Shown: positions 27,070 through 35,134, counted from the stretch's first letter. The stretch: DNA of 64,000 nucleotides from Patescibacteria group bacterium UBA6220 (GCA_002421745.1 DISC01000001.1:1-64000), one strand, 5' to 3'. Numbers and translations are program-made. Notes: a model not told the origin generated them from the letters alone.

Positions 27070-27098
27070 AAACCTTTGTTATTGTAAGGTTTTTTTTA
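27070..27098 (+). terminator. Terminator after the small membrane protein
   Basis: AAACCTT / AAGGTTT arms around a TGTTATTGT loop, then eight T residues. Confidence 0.8.
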
Positions 27099-27147
27099 TT
27101 TTATCTTAAAACATTCGCAATACTTGATTCTTGTAAATCAATAGAGG

Positions 27148-27153
27148 TAGAAT
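27148..27153 (+). promoter_or_regulatory. -10 box of leaderless rarA
   Basis: TAGAAT 7 bases before the ATG at 27161, with TTGATT ~18 bases upstream as a -35. Confidence 0.5.
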
Positions 27154-27160
27154 ATAACTA

Positions 27161-28381
27161 ATGGAAGCAGACAAAGAAATACAACAAAATATTCCTTTAG
27201 CGGATAGAATGAGGCCTCAAGTTTTGGAGGATTTTTTGGGGCAGGAAGAAATTTTGGGTGAAACAAAATTACTGCGTGAAGCTATTAAAACAGACACAAT
27301 TCCATCAATGATTTTTTGGGGTCCTCCAGGCACAGGCAAAACAACATTAGCAATGATTATTGCTCAGCAAACCAAGTCAGATTTTATTCGAATTAGTGCT
27401 GTGAGTAGTGGCTTGAGAGATTTGAGAGAAATTATTAATCGCGCTAAGAGTAATAGTCTGGCTAGTCGTAAAACAATATTATTTATTGATGAAATTCATC
27501 GCTGGAACAAAACCCAGCAAGATGGACTTTTGCCTCATATTGAAAGCGGTTTGATTATTTTAATTGGTGCAACTACGGAAAATCCTAGTTTTGAAGTGCG
27601 ATCTGCTTTATTGTCTAGGTGTCGAGTTTTTGTTTTTAAACAATTAGAGGCTGTGGATATTAAAACTTTAATTAAAAAAGCTGTTAAAGACAAAGAGCGC
27701 GGTCTGGGAAAATTAAAAATAAAAATTAATGATAAAGAAGTTGGTGTAATTAGTCGAATTAGTAATGGTGATGCTAGAATTGCTTTAAATATTTTGGAAT
27801 ATGCAGCTATGGCTTCGGGCGGCAATATTACTTTAAAAGTAATTGAAGAAGCTTCTCAAAAAATTAATTTATTATATGATCGCGAAGGGGAAGAACATTA
27901 TAATATTATTTCTGCCTTACATAAGGCGATGCGAGGTTCGGATGCGGACGCTGCTTTGTATTGGTTGGCTCGAATGATCGAAGGCGGAGAAGACCCATTG
28001 TATATTGCGAGACGAATTGTTCGTTTTGCGTCTGAAGACATTGGTATAGCTAATTCTAGGGCCTTAGAGCAAGCTGTGGCTACCTATAATGCGTGTCATT
28101 TTATTGGTTATCCAGAATGTAACGTGATTTTGGCTCAAGCAGTAGTCTATATGGCAAAATGTAAAAAATCTAACGAATTATATACTGCCTATGGTAAAGC
28201 GGCAGATGATGTTCGAAAATATGGTAATTTGCCAGTGCCCTTACATATCAGAAATGCGCCTACAAAATTAATGCAAGATTTGGGATATAGTAAGGGATAT
28301 AAATATAGTCCATCTTTTGATTACAAAGAAAAGCAAGAATATCTTCCAGATAAACTAAAAGGAAGAAAATATTTAAATTAA
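27161..28381 (+). CDS. rarA: Replication-associated recombination protein A (RarA/MgsA)
   Basis: A 406-residue AAA+ ATPase that acts at stalled replication forks. The order is the standard one: PLADRMRPQVLEDFLGQEEI at the N-terminus, Walker A G54-PPGTGKT61, Walker B LFIDEIHRWN, sensor 1 GATTENPS, a lid domain, then the RarA-specific tetramerisation part (SALHKAMRGSDADAALYWLA) and a C-terminal block with YGKAADDV and IRNAPTKLMQDLGYSKGY. The length is normal. A monocistronic unit with a leaderless-type start. Confidence 0.95.
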   Translation: MEADKEIQQNIPLADRMRPQVLEDFLGQEEILGETKLLREAIKTDTIPSMIFWGPPGTGKTTLAMIIAQQTKSDFIRISAVSSGLRDLREIINRAKSNSLASRKTILFIDEIHRWNKTQQDGLLPHIESGLIILIGATTENPSFEVRSALLSRCRVFVFKQLEAVDIKTLIKKAVKDKERGLGKLKIKINDKEVGVISRISNGDARIALNILEYAAMASGGNITLKVIEEASQKINLLYDREGEEHYNIISALHKAMRGSDADAALYWLARMIEGGEDPLYIARRIVRFASEDIGIANSRALEQAVATYNACHFIGYPECNVILAQAVVYMAKCKKSNELYTAYGKAADDVRKYGNLPVPLHIRNAPTKLMQDLGYSKGYKYSPSFDYKEKQEYLPDKLKGRKYLN

Positions 28382-28404
28382 TATTTGGAAGTCCTAACGT
28401 TTGT

Positions 28405-28446
28405 AAAGAATGTTTAGGTGGCAGACTCCTAAACATTCTTTATTTT
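28405..28446 (+). terminator. Strong terminator after rarA
   Basis: A perfect 14-bp stem AAAGAATGTTTAGG / CCTAAACATTCTTT (28405-28418 with 28428-28441, loop TGGCAGACT) followed by TATTTTT. Confidence 0.9.
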
Positions 28447-28474
28447 TCTCCACTTTTTTTGCACATTGTCAAAT

Positions 28475-28502
28475 TTGACAATTTTTAAGATAAGGATATA
28501 AA
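28475..28502 (+). promoter_or_regulatory. Promoter of a short transcript
   Basis: TTGACA (28475-28480), a 16-base spacer and TATAAA (28497-28502). No gene start follows within normal distance except a 7-codon frame at 28515. Confidence 0.55.
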
Positions 28503-28508
28503 ATTAAG

Positions 28509-28593
28509 TTACAAATGATAGAGGAGATGCAATTTTAATTGCGAAGTTATAACAGCAGCGTAAGAGGCCAATAATCCAATTGGTAATTTTTTC
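28509..28593 (+). ncRNA. Candidate small RNA of ~85 nt
   Basis: Downstream of the promoter lie a GCAATT/AATTGC hairpin (28529-28542), an unpaired purine-rich middle, and CCAAT/ATTGG (28568-28572 with 28579-28583) running into TAATTTTTTC, a terminator-like end. A 7-codon reading frame from 28515, preceded by no clear ribosome site, ends inside the first hairpin. No known RNA family recognised. Confidence 0.35.
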
Positions 28594-28639
28594 TTAACTA
28601 TGATACTTACAACGATTAAAAGAATAAAATTAAATAAAA

Positions 28640-28695
28640 AAAGTCCATCGAAAATAGTTTTGTTTTGACAAAATTGTTTTGGATGGATTTTTTAA
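28640..28695. terminator. Long 19-bp hairpin, possible bidirectional terminator
   Basis: 28644-28662 pairs with 28669-28687 with one mismatch and two G-T pairs. It is flanked by an A run upstream and TTTTTT downstream, so either strand would give a stem plus T tract. It isolates the surface operon from the small transcript upstream. Confidence 0.8.
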
Positions 28696-28795
28696 TAATT
28701 AATAAAAAGTGATTTTGTAAATATTGATTCGGTCGGCGATAAATACAAAAAAACTTTTAATAAAATAAAATTAAATAAAAATTAAATATAAATAT

Positions 28796-31700
28796 ATGGA
28801 CGTCAAAAATTTGTTCAAAAAATTAACTTTAAAAAAGATTCCGCTATTAGCTTTATTCGTAGCTATTATTTCAGGCGGATTTTTTGTTTATAATGCATTC
28901 GCAAGTTCAACGGTAACACCGGCGATTGGTGCGAGTGCAGTTTCTATCGACACTACATCAAACGTAGCTTGTGTGGGCGCTTCGTGTGGTTCGGATGCCA
29001 CCCATGGATGGACGAGCGTTTCGCAGATAGTAATTACCGAAGGTGTAGCAGGAGATATAACTGCAGGCACACACACTTTAACTTTGCCAGCTGGATGGGA
29101 ATTCAATCAAATTGGTCTTCCCGTCTCGGTAAACAATACTGGTGCTGGTCTCACATTGGAGGGTGGTTGGACAAATATTACACCAACGGCGAACACAATT
29201 ACATTTATAGTTGCAACCTCCTCAAGTACTGCTCCGGTTATTTTAACTATTTCCGGTATTCAAGTTAGGCCAACTGGCACGGTTGCGCCAACGAGCGGAA
29301 ATATGACTCATTCCGGGGCTATAATTGCTGGCGTTGATAGTTTAACGAGCTTTGGAACGTTCGCAACCGTTCCGGGCGCCGCAACCCAAGTTAGGGTTGA
29401 GACATTAGCAAATGGACAAGGAACCGTTGTTCCAGCTCAATCAATAACATCAGACGATTCATTAACAGCCCATTCAATTACTCGAGATCAATTTGGAAAC
29501 TATATATCTAATGCAATAGCCAATTGGACATTAGAGAATGAGACTGGTGGAGTAATTGAGGGAGATTTAATCGATAATGGAATAAACGGTATTTTTAATG
29601 GCAATCTTATTGGTAGTGCAACTATGCGCGCTACAATTGATTCTCTGTTTGGTGATTCCGGAACAATTACTATAACCCCTGGAATTCCTGCAGATGTAAT
29701 AATCTCAACTCAACCTGCTGGAGTAAACAGTGTTGATGATCCATTAACAACTCAACCGATTATTAATGTTCAAGATCAACATGGAAATAATGTTCCAGGA
29801 GAAACTGTGACAGCAGTTTTGGTTACTGGAACAGGATCTCTAAGAAATGCTACCGCTGTAACTGATGCAAGCGGTAATGCTACATTTAGCGGATTTGGAT
29901 ACTCTAAATCAGGTGAAATATTTACGATTAAATTTACAGCCGGGACAGTAGAAAGTGTAGCTTCAACAGATGTCGGTTCTTTGGCTGTGGGCGCAATTCA
30001 TGATTTAACAATTTCTCCGGCAGATTCAACTATTACAGCCGATGGTACTCAAACTTACACAGCAACTGGAGTAGATCAATACGGCAATGCTTTACCTGAC
30101 CAAACAAGCTTGGTTACTTTCACGATTGATGCTTTGGCCGGTGGAAGTTTTACTGGAGATGATTTGAATGTTTACAATGCTGAATTTGTTGGCACATGGA
30201 CAGTAACAGGAACAAGCGACTCAGTTGGTACTGTTATAGATACAGCGCAATTGATTGTTACGCCGGGCGTAATTACGCATTTGGATATAATTGCTTCGCC
30301 AAGCACTTTGTCGGTAAACACTAATAGTATAATTACGGTTAGCGCACACGACCAATTTAGTAATGTGGTTACATACGACAACACAACCCGAGTTCATTTA
30401 ACAGTTGATAATGGAAATTTGGCTAATGCTGGATTGACCTTAACAGCTGGTGTTGCAACAACAACGGTAACTAATTCAGTGTCAAACGTTACATTGGTCA
30501 GTGTAATTGATTTGACTAATACGGCAATTCTTGATGATGAAATAATGATAACATTTACTGCAATTGGTGCTCCTGTAATTTCTGATGTTTCCGAGAAAGA
30601 TATTTCGCAATCAGGTGTAACTATTAATTTCACATCAGATAGGGCCGGCAAGTCAAGAATTGATTATGGAACAACAACTAGTTATGGATTTAGTACTCAA
30701 TATCCAGCAGCTAATAATATGACACCCAATAATGAAAATGACATTACGCTTGGTGGCTTAAATTGCGGAACAACATATTATTATAAAATTTTTGCAAAAA
30801 GTCTTTCTGACGTAGAAGAAACAAGTACCGGCTCATTCGATACATTGGCTTGTCCAGTTGCAGTTATTCCAACAATAGTTTTGAATGGTCCAAGTGTAGT
30901 TAGTGCATACAGCGCGACTGAGGCTAACGCAAGATTTGAAACAGGCGTACAATTTACAGTTACTAATGATGCAAGTGTTACCGTAAATGGAACAATCGTT
31001 ACATCTGTTGGTGGAATCGTAACTGCTGCTTCAAATGCACAAGCCAAAACTCTTGGCGCTCATGTTTACAATGTTGTGGTAACTTCTTCAACAGGAAATA
31101 CCGCAGAAATTACAGTTGGCTACCAGGTTAACGCTGATTCAATTGTTCCAGTTATTCCGACAATAAGTTTAATTGGTGATTCGATTGTCAGCACTTATAT
31201 TTTAACTGATGCAAACACAAGGTTTACATCTGGTTTGCAATTTACAGTTGGAAACAACGCAAGCGTAACTGTGAATGGTGCAGTTGTTGTACCAGATGGA
31301 GCAACATTAACTGCTGCTTTAAACGCAGTAGCCAAAACTCTTGGCGCTCACACATACAACGTTGTTGTGATATCATCGACAGGACATACTGTTGAAATGA
31401 CTGTATCTTATCAGGTTAATGCTGACAATGTAACTCCAATCTATCCAACAATAGTTTTGAATGGCCCAAGTGTAGTTAGTGCATACAGTGTGACTGAGGC
31501 TAACGCAAGATTTGAAACAGGCGTACAATTTACAGTTACTAATGATGCAAGTGTTACAGTAAATGGAACAATCGTTGCCTCTGTTGATGGAATTGTAACT
31601 GCTGCTTCAAATGCACAAGCCAAAACTCTTGGCGCTCATGTTTACAATGTTGTGGTAACTTCTTCAACAGGAAATACCGCAGAAATTACAGTAGCTTATC

Positions 31701-32782
31701 AAGTAAATGCTGATGATGTAACTCCAGTTATTCCGACAATAAGTTTAATTGGTGATTCAATTGTAAGTACATATGTTTTAACTGCTGTGGATACAAGATT
31801 TGAAACAGGTTTACAATTTACAGTTGGAAACAATTTAACTGTTACAGTTAACGGTGCAGTTGTTGTACCAGATGGAGCAACATTAACTGCTGCTTCAAAT
31901 GATACAGCTAAAACATTAGGTGCTCACACATACCATGTTGTGGTAACTTCGTCTACTGGGCACACAGCTGAAATGACTGTTTCTTATCAAGTGAATGCTG
32001 ATGACGCACCAGCAGATATTACTTCTCCAACTTTTGTTGATCAGCTTCCAGTAGCTGGAACAATTGGTGCAAGTATTAATCCAGAATTATATGTTTCTTT
32101 TGATGAACCATTAGATTCGAATACGATTAGCTCGGATAGTGTAAAATTATGTTTAGTTAGCGATACGACATGTGCTTCTCCGATTTCAATTGGATCACCA
32201 ATTTTAACAGAAGGTGGTACAAGAATCAGGCTTGGAGGTTCAAGCGTTACATTGTCTTATAATACAGCTTATTGGATTCAAGTTACAGCTGATGTAACAG
32301 ATTTGGCTGGTAATCCTATTGCTGCTTATGGCTCAATAGAGGACAGTAGTTTTACCACTACAACTGCTCCTGTTGGCGAATTGGCTATTGGTACAGCTGT
32401 AATGATTAAGTCAGATGGTTTAGCTGATGATAGTTATGAGAATGGTTGGGAATGGAAATTGAGAATTACTTTGCCAACTAATGAAAATGCTATGGCATTA
32501 AAATTTGCTAATTGGATTTCTGGAGTAAATACTTTATTGGCTGGTGGCAATATGCAATACTATTCTGAACAAATTGATGCTGGCACAGGAAGTGTTGCTG
32601 CTCCAGTAGAAATTACTACTGCAAATACTTATCCAGACAATATTGTTATTACAAATGACGCAGATTTAAGTGTAGCTGGAATCCAAACAGATATTCATAT
32701 TCAAGTTAAAATTCCTACAACTACTGTAGGCGGATCATACTCATCTGCCTTTGCAGTACAATCAGAATCAGTAATAGAATAA
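28796..32782 (+). CDS. Large secreted repeat protein (S-layer-like candidate)
   Basis: A 1328-residue exported protein. The signal segment is residues ~14-37 (PLLALFVAIISGGFFVYNAFA). Ig-like/invasin-like modules follow at ~200-590 (recurring DQFGN, DQHGN, DQYGN, DQFSN turns), then a fibronectin-type segment with DYGTTTSYGF. Four ~96-residue repeats span ~690-1080 in an A-B-A-B order, then a Big_5-like domain (SINPELYVSFDEPLDS) and a final domain ending at SESVIE. No membrane anchor, LPxTG or dockerin is seen. One line of the 5' part (29281-29340) is 53% G+C against 30% near the 3' end, suggesting a mosaic gene. It heads an operon with the dockerin and cohesin genes. Function as a surface-layer protein is inferred. 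Confidence 0.75.
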   Translation: MDVKNLFKKLTLKKIPLLALFVAIISGGFFVYNAFASSTVTPAIGASAVSIDTTSNVACVGASCGSDATHGWTSVSQIVITEGVAGDITAGTHTLTLPAGWEFNQIGLPVSVNNTGAGLTLEGGWTNITPTANTITFIVATSSSTAPVILTISGIQVRPTGTVAPTSGNMTHSGAIIAGVDSLTSFGTFATVPGAATQVRVETLANGQGTVVPAQSITSDDSLTAHSITRDQFGNYISNAIANWTLENETGGVIEGDLIDNGINGIFNGNLIGSATMRATIDSLFGDSGTITITPGIPADVIISTQPAGVNSVDDPLTTQPIINVQDQHGNNVPGETVTAVLVTGTGSLRNATAVTDASGNATFSGFGYSKSGEIFTIKFTAGTVESVASTDVGSLAVGAIHDLTISPADSTITADGTQTYTATGVDQYGNALPDQTSLVTFTIDALAGGSFTGDDLNVYNAEFVGTWTVTGTSDSVGTVIDTAQLIVTPGVITHLDIIASPSTLSVNTNSIITVSAHDQFSNVVTYDNTTRVHLTVDNGNLANAGLTLTAGVATTTVTNSVSNVTLVSVIDLTNTAILDDEIMITFTAIGAPVISDVSEKDISQSGVTINFTSDRAGKSRIDYGTTTSYGFSTQYPAANNMTPNNENDITLGGLNCGTTYYYKIFAKSLSDVEETSTGSFDTLACPVAVIPTIVLNGPSVVSAYSATEANARFETGVQFTVTNDASVTVNGTIVTSVGGIVTAASNAQAKTLGAHVYNVVVTSSTGNTAEITVGYQVNADSIVPVIPTISLIGDSIVSTYILTDANTRFTSGLQFTVGNNASVTVNGAVVVPDGATLTAALNAVAKTLGAHTYNVVVISSTGHTVEMTVSYQVNADNVTPIYPTIVLNGPSVVSAYSVTEANARFETGVQFTVTNDASVTVNGTIVASVDGIVTAASNAQAKTLGAHVYNVVVTSSTGNTAEITVAYQVNADDVTPVIPTISLIGDSIVSTYVLTAVDTRFETGLQFTVGNNLTVTVNGAVVVPDGATLTAASNDTAKTLGAHTYHVVVTSSTGHTAEMTVSYQVNADDAPADITSPTFVDQLPVAGTIGASINPELYVSFDEPLDSNTISSDSVKLCLVSDTTCASPISIGSPILTEGGTRIRLGGSSVTLSYNTAYWIQVTADVTDLAGNPIAAYGSIEDSSFTTTTAPVGELAIGTAVMIKSDGLADDSYENGWEWKLRITLPTNENAMALKFANWISGVNTLLAGGNMQYYSEQIDAGTGSVAAPVEITTANTYPDNIVITNDADLSVAGIQTDIHIQVKIPTTTVGGSYSSAFAVQSESVIE
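30881..31710 (+). repeat. Duplicated two-module cassette in the surface gene
   Basis: The module starting at 30881 recurs at 31457, offset 576 bases (two 96-residue modules). Bases over the first ~240 positions are nearly identical (for example GGCGTACAATTTACAGTTAC in both). The intervening B modules are likewise related, giving an A-B-A-B layout. Confidence 0.75.
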
Positions 32783-32791
32783 GATAATCAG

Positions 32792-32823
32792 TGAGCCTGG
32801 TTCTATAAAAAGAGCCAGGCTCA
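32792..32823 (+). promoter_or_regulatory. 13-bp intercistronic hairpin without T tract
   Basis: 32792-32804 pairs with 32811-32823 with a single G-T, loop ATAAAA. ACTAAAAG follows, not a T run, so it is not a normal terminator. It sits exactly between the surface and dockerin genes and may protect the upstream mRNA from 3' decay, giving unequal expression. Confidence 0.65.
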
Positions 32824-32833
32824 ACTAAAAGAA

Positions 32834-33418
32834 ATGAATAAAATGAAAAAACAAATAGGAATCTTAATATTTATGCTGGTTGGTGTGATGTTTGCTCCAA
32901 TAGTATTTGCGAGTGAGGTTGGTGGAGTTTTAAGTACTCTAAATTTACAATCTCCAGGAATGAATGGAACAGTTAATAATTGCAATCCTTTGACTGTTGA
33001 GCATGGAACCGTGGCACCTTATCCAAGTTGCGCTATTACTTGCGGAGATGGATATACTTTAAACGGTACTACTTGTGTTGTTTCTGAAACTGTTGAGGTT
33101 TGTGATCCAGCAAGCGTAACCAATGGAACCGTGGCACCTTATCCAAGTTGTACTATTACTTGTGATAGTGGTTATTCCTTAAGCGGAACTGCTTGCGTTG
33201 TTATTTATAGTGGCGGCGGCGGTGGTGGTGGTGGATCTCCTACGCCCCCAGCTAGTGTTGTCGGAGATTTAAGCGGAGATGGAGTAGTAAATTTTTCAGA
33301 TTTTAATACTTTGATGATAAATTGGGGGGCTACTGGTTCTAATGTGGCTGACTTGAATAATGATGGTATAGTGGATTTCTTTGACTTTAATACATTAATG
33401 ATTAATTGGACTAAATAA
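32834..33418 (+). CDS. Secreted protein with C-terminal type I dockerin-like domain
   Basis: A 194-residue exported protein. The signal peptide spans residues ~8-26. Two ~40-residue Cys-containing repeats follow (C-x(5-6)-V-x-x-GTVAPYPSC-x-I-T-C), then a Gly run linker and a dockerin-like pair of calcium loops at residues ~144-194: DLSGDGVVNFSD and DLNNDGIVDFFD, each followed by FNTLMINW. The near-perfect internal twofold repeat is the dockerin hallmark. Dockerins bind cohesins, and the very next gene encodes one. It lies 10 bases before that gene. Its own catalytic domain is absent, so it may be an adaptor or pilot surface ligand. Confidence 0.85.
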   Translation: MNKMKKQIGILIFMLVGVMFAPIVFASEVGGVLSTLNLQSPGMNGTVNNCNPLTVEHGTVAPYPSCAITCGDGYTLNGTTCVVSETVEVCDPASVTNGTVAPYPSCTITCDSGYSLSGTACVVIYSGGGGGGGGSPTPPASVVGDLSGDGVVNFSDFNTLMINWGATGSNVADLNNDGIVDFFDFNTLMINWTK

Positions 33419-33428
33419 TTATACTTTT

Positions 33429-34232
33429 ATGATTAAAACATTTTTAAAAAGCATATTGATTGGTTTAGGTTTATTTTTTGCTCCTTTGGCTTTTGCCAGC
33501 ACGATTGATTTTTCTCCAAATACAGTTAATGTTGAGCCAGGAAAAACTTTTACTGTACAGGTTTACGTTAATCCTCAAGCAGCTACTTATAGTGCTAAGG
33601 TGGAATTAAAATATCCAGCTGATTTATTACAAGTAAGTTCTTTTACTATAGATGATGCTTGGATGGCATTGAAGCAGTCTGGTTATGATGCAACTGATAA
33701 TATAAATGGTGTTTTGTTAAAATCTGGAGGTTATCCTGGAGGTTTTAGCGCTAAGACACTTTTTGGTACAGTGATTTTTAGTGCGGTTAAGGATGGCTCA
33801 GCAACTATTTCTGTTGGTTCCAATACCAACATTCCTAATGCTAGCAATGTTAATACTTTAACCGCTAGTCCATCAGTAGCAGTTTCTATTGTTTCGCCCG
33901 TAATAACTCCTCCAACTCCACCAATTCAACCACAGTCAACTCCAACCCCAACTCCAACAGTAAAAACAACCCCGAAAACTAATCCTGTTGTTCAACCACA
34001 GCCAACTCCAACCCCATCAGAAGAAACCCCAGAACCACCAACTGAAGCACAACCCGAAGAAACATTTGTAACTAACGTTGCTAATGATAGTCAAGCTAGC
34101 CTTATTTCTGTTTTGGGCAATGCACTTTCACTGGGTACAGATAATTTATTTGTCGGTTTCTTGGTAATACTGGCTATTATTGCGATTATTTTTTACGGGT
34201 ACAAATTTTATCAAAAGAAAAAAAGAAAATAA
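33429..34232 (+). CDS. Membrane-anchored cohesin-like protein
   Basis: A 267-residue exported protein. The signal peptide ends near residue 23 (LAFAS). Residues ~24-153 match a cohesin-type beta sandwich (SPNTVNVEPGKTFTVQVYVN, VELKYPADLLQVSSF, LFGTVIFSAVKDGSATIS). Residues ~156-215 are a Pro/Thr/Gln/Glu-rich stalk. A membrane helix (~237-257) and a KKKRK tail complete an anchor. The architecture resembles a single-cohesin anchoring scaffoldin. Together with the adjacent dockerin gene it could tether proteins to the cell surface. The terminator follows 25 bases after the stop. The specific pairing is inferred, not shown. Confidence 0.85.
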   Translation: MIKTFLKSILIGLGLFFAPLAFASTIDFSPNTVNVEPGKTFTVQVYVNPQAATYSAKVELKYPADLLQVSSFTIDDAWMALKQSGYDATDNINGVLLKSGGYPGGFSAKTLFGTVIFSAVKDGSATISVGSNTNIPNASNVNTLTASPSVAVSIVSPVITPPTPPIQPQSTPTPTPTVKTTPKTNPVVQPQPTPTPSEETPEPPTEAQPEETFVTNVANDSQASLISVLGNALSLGTDNLFVGFLVILAIIAIIFYGYKFYQKKKRK

Positions 34233-34257
34233 TATCAAAAAAATAAATAAGATTTTG

Positions 34258-34290
34258 AAATACCAAGGGATTTATTCCTTGGTATTTTTT
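34258..34290 (+). terminator. Terminator after the cohesin gene
   Basis: A 13-bp stem (34258-34270 with 34275-34287, loop TTTA; one G-T) followed by T residues that merge into the -35 box of the next gene. Confidence 0.9.
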
Positions 34291-34318
34291 TGACAGTGAG
34301 ATTGAAATAATGTATAAA
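34290..34318 (+). promoter_or_regulatory. Consensus promoter of Cse60-like gene 1
   Basis: TTGACA (34290-34295), exactly 17 bases, TATAAA (34313-34318). AGAGGTG ribosome site at 34331-34337. Confidence 0.85.
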
Positions 34319-34344
34319 ATAATAGCACAAAGAGGTGTACTTGT

Positions 34345-34524
34345 ATGGAGAGCGAGAAATTCTTTGAGGCTAAAAATATGTACGATTTACAAAAGAAAAT
34401 AAACGATTTTTTGGAAAAAACCAATGTCGTTTTAATAGATGGCATATTGCGAAGTTCATCTCCAGGAGGTAGAGAACCAAGAATTTTCTATTATGCCAAG
34501 CTGAGATATGAAATGGCGCTGTAA
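34345..34524 (+). CDS. Cse60-like small protein 1
   Basis: A 59-residue protein. The core NMYDLQKKINDFLEK...VVLIDGILRSS and C-terminal YYAKLRYE share the layout of the Bacillus Cse60 / DUF2758 family: (D/E)LQ-x-x-(I/L)-(N/D)-(D)-(F/W), a V-x-x-x-x-I/F strand, then a terminal strand ending L/V-x-YE. It is the first of three tandem paralogues. It has its own consensus promoter, an AGAGGTG site 8 bases before ATG, and a hairpin terminator after it. Function of the family is unknown; in Bacillus it is expressed during sporulation. Family call is from the pattern only. Confidence 0.6.
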   Translation: MESEKFFEAKNMYDLQKKINDFLEKTNVVLIDGILRSSSPGGREPRIFYYAKLRYEMAL

Positions 34525-34529
34525 AAAAT

Positions 34530-34556
34530 AAGGAATAAAATGTTCCTTTTATTTTT
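34530..34556 (+). terminator. Terminator between Cse60-like genes 1 and 2
   Basis: AATAAGGAA / TTCCTTTTATT arms with one bulged T, then a T run that blends into the next -35 box. Confidence 0.65.
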
Positions 34557-34584
34557 TGACAAAGATTCTTAATTGGTATATGAA
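34556..34584 (+). promoter_or_regulatory. Promoter of Cse60-like gene 2
   Basis: TTGACA (34556-34561), 17 bases, TATGAA (34579-34584). The alternative TATATG would give a 15-base spacer. CAGGGGTG ribosome site before the ATG at 34607. Confidence 0.75.
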
Positions 34585-34606
34585 ATAATCAGCACAGGGG
34601 TGCATT

Positions 34607-34804
34607 ATGGCTACACAAAGAGTGAAATTATTTAGAACTGTTGGAAAAGATCAACAAGTTATTGAGGATGAAATGAACGACTTTCTATATAAAGATTGTG
34701 TAGAGAAAGCGATTAGTGTTGGTTTTTCGAAGGCACGAGAAACCAGAGAATCATGTTATGGCGATGAAATTATGGCAGCCATACTTTATGAGCCAAAGAA
34801 ATAA
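34607..34804 (+). CDS. Cse60-like small protein 2
   Basis: A 65-residue protein and the closest of the three to the Cse60/DUF2758 pattern: RVKLFRTVGKDQQVIEDEMN, DFLYKDCVEKAISVGFS, CYGDEIMAAILYEPKK. The predicted fold is strand, helix, strand, variable loop, strand. It is likely a small cytosolic protein, with no signal peptide. Own promoter and ribosome site. The loop between the second and third strands differs in all three copies, which suggests divergence after duplication. Role unknown. Confidence 0.65.
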   Translation: MATQRVKLFRTVGKDQQVIEDEMNDFLYKDCVEKAISVGFSKARETRESCYGDEIMAAILYEPKK

Positions 34805-34821
34805 TTCTGCGGCTATTTTTT

Positions 34822-34850
34822 TTGACAGTAAAGTGAAAATAGTATATAAA
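34822..34850 (+). promoter_or_regulatory. Consensus promoter of Cse60-like gene 3
   Basis: TTGACA (34822-34827), exactly 17 bases, TATAAA (34845-34850). AGAGGT ribosome site before the ATG at 34873. Confidence 0.85.
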
Positions 34851-34872
34851 ACAAGCAGTATAGAGGTATTAT

Positions 34873-35109
34873 ATGTTTCAAGGTTTTATGGTCTTTGATG
34901 AATTATGTAGAGGAGAAGACTTGCAAAAAGAACTTGACGATTGGGTTGACCATATGGAAGAAAACCTAAAAGACTTTAGAGTAACCAGTCAGTCGATTGC
35001 TTGTATTCGAGGGACAATGACACTTGTTGTGTCTTATGAATACTTGTCTGCAAAAAACAAACATAACTTCCAGCAAAGAACATCATTAAGAGCTAAGAGT
35101 AAATCATAG
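34873..35109 (+). CDS. Cse60-like small protein 3
   Basis: A 78-residue protein with the same core as its two upstream neighbours: FDELCRGEDLQKELDDWVDH, a V/F strand (DFRVTSQSI) and a terminal strand MTLVVSYEYLS, followed by an extra ~18-residue basic tail (KNKHNFQQRTSLRAKSKS). Own promoter and AGAGGT site. An overlapping frame from 34716 that runs across this gene's promoter is not considered real. Part of the Cse60-like trio; role unknown. Confidence 0.6.
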   Translation: MFQGFMVFDELCRGEDLQKELDDWVDHMEENLKDFRVTSQSIACIRGTMTLVVSYEYLSAKNKHNFQQRTSLRAKSKS

Positions 35110-35128
35110 CTCTTAAATTTTTTTATGG

Positions 35129-35134
35129 TATACT
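35129..35134 (+). promoter_or_regulatory. -10 box of leaderless obg
   Basis: TATACT ends 6 bases before the ATG at 35141; no ribosome site between. Confidence 0.5.

Larger units (their letters stand above)
28442..28795. other. Gene-free regulatory stretch before the surface locus
   Basis: About 350 bases without a convincing protein gene. It contains a promoter (28475-28502), a short putative RNA with its own terminator (to 28593), a very long bidirectional-type hairpin (28644-28687) and then ~100 AT-only bases before the surface gene. The final AT-rich part shows no clear -35/-10 pair. Confidence 0.6.

Noticed and set aside
34716..34898. A 60-residue frame overlapping Cse60-like gene 2 and the promoter of gene 3.
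   Set aside because: It crosses a terminator-like region and a consensus promoter, has no ribosome site, and is out of frame with the recognisable proteins.
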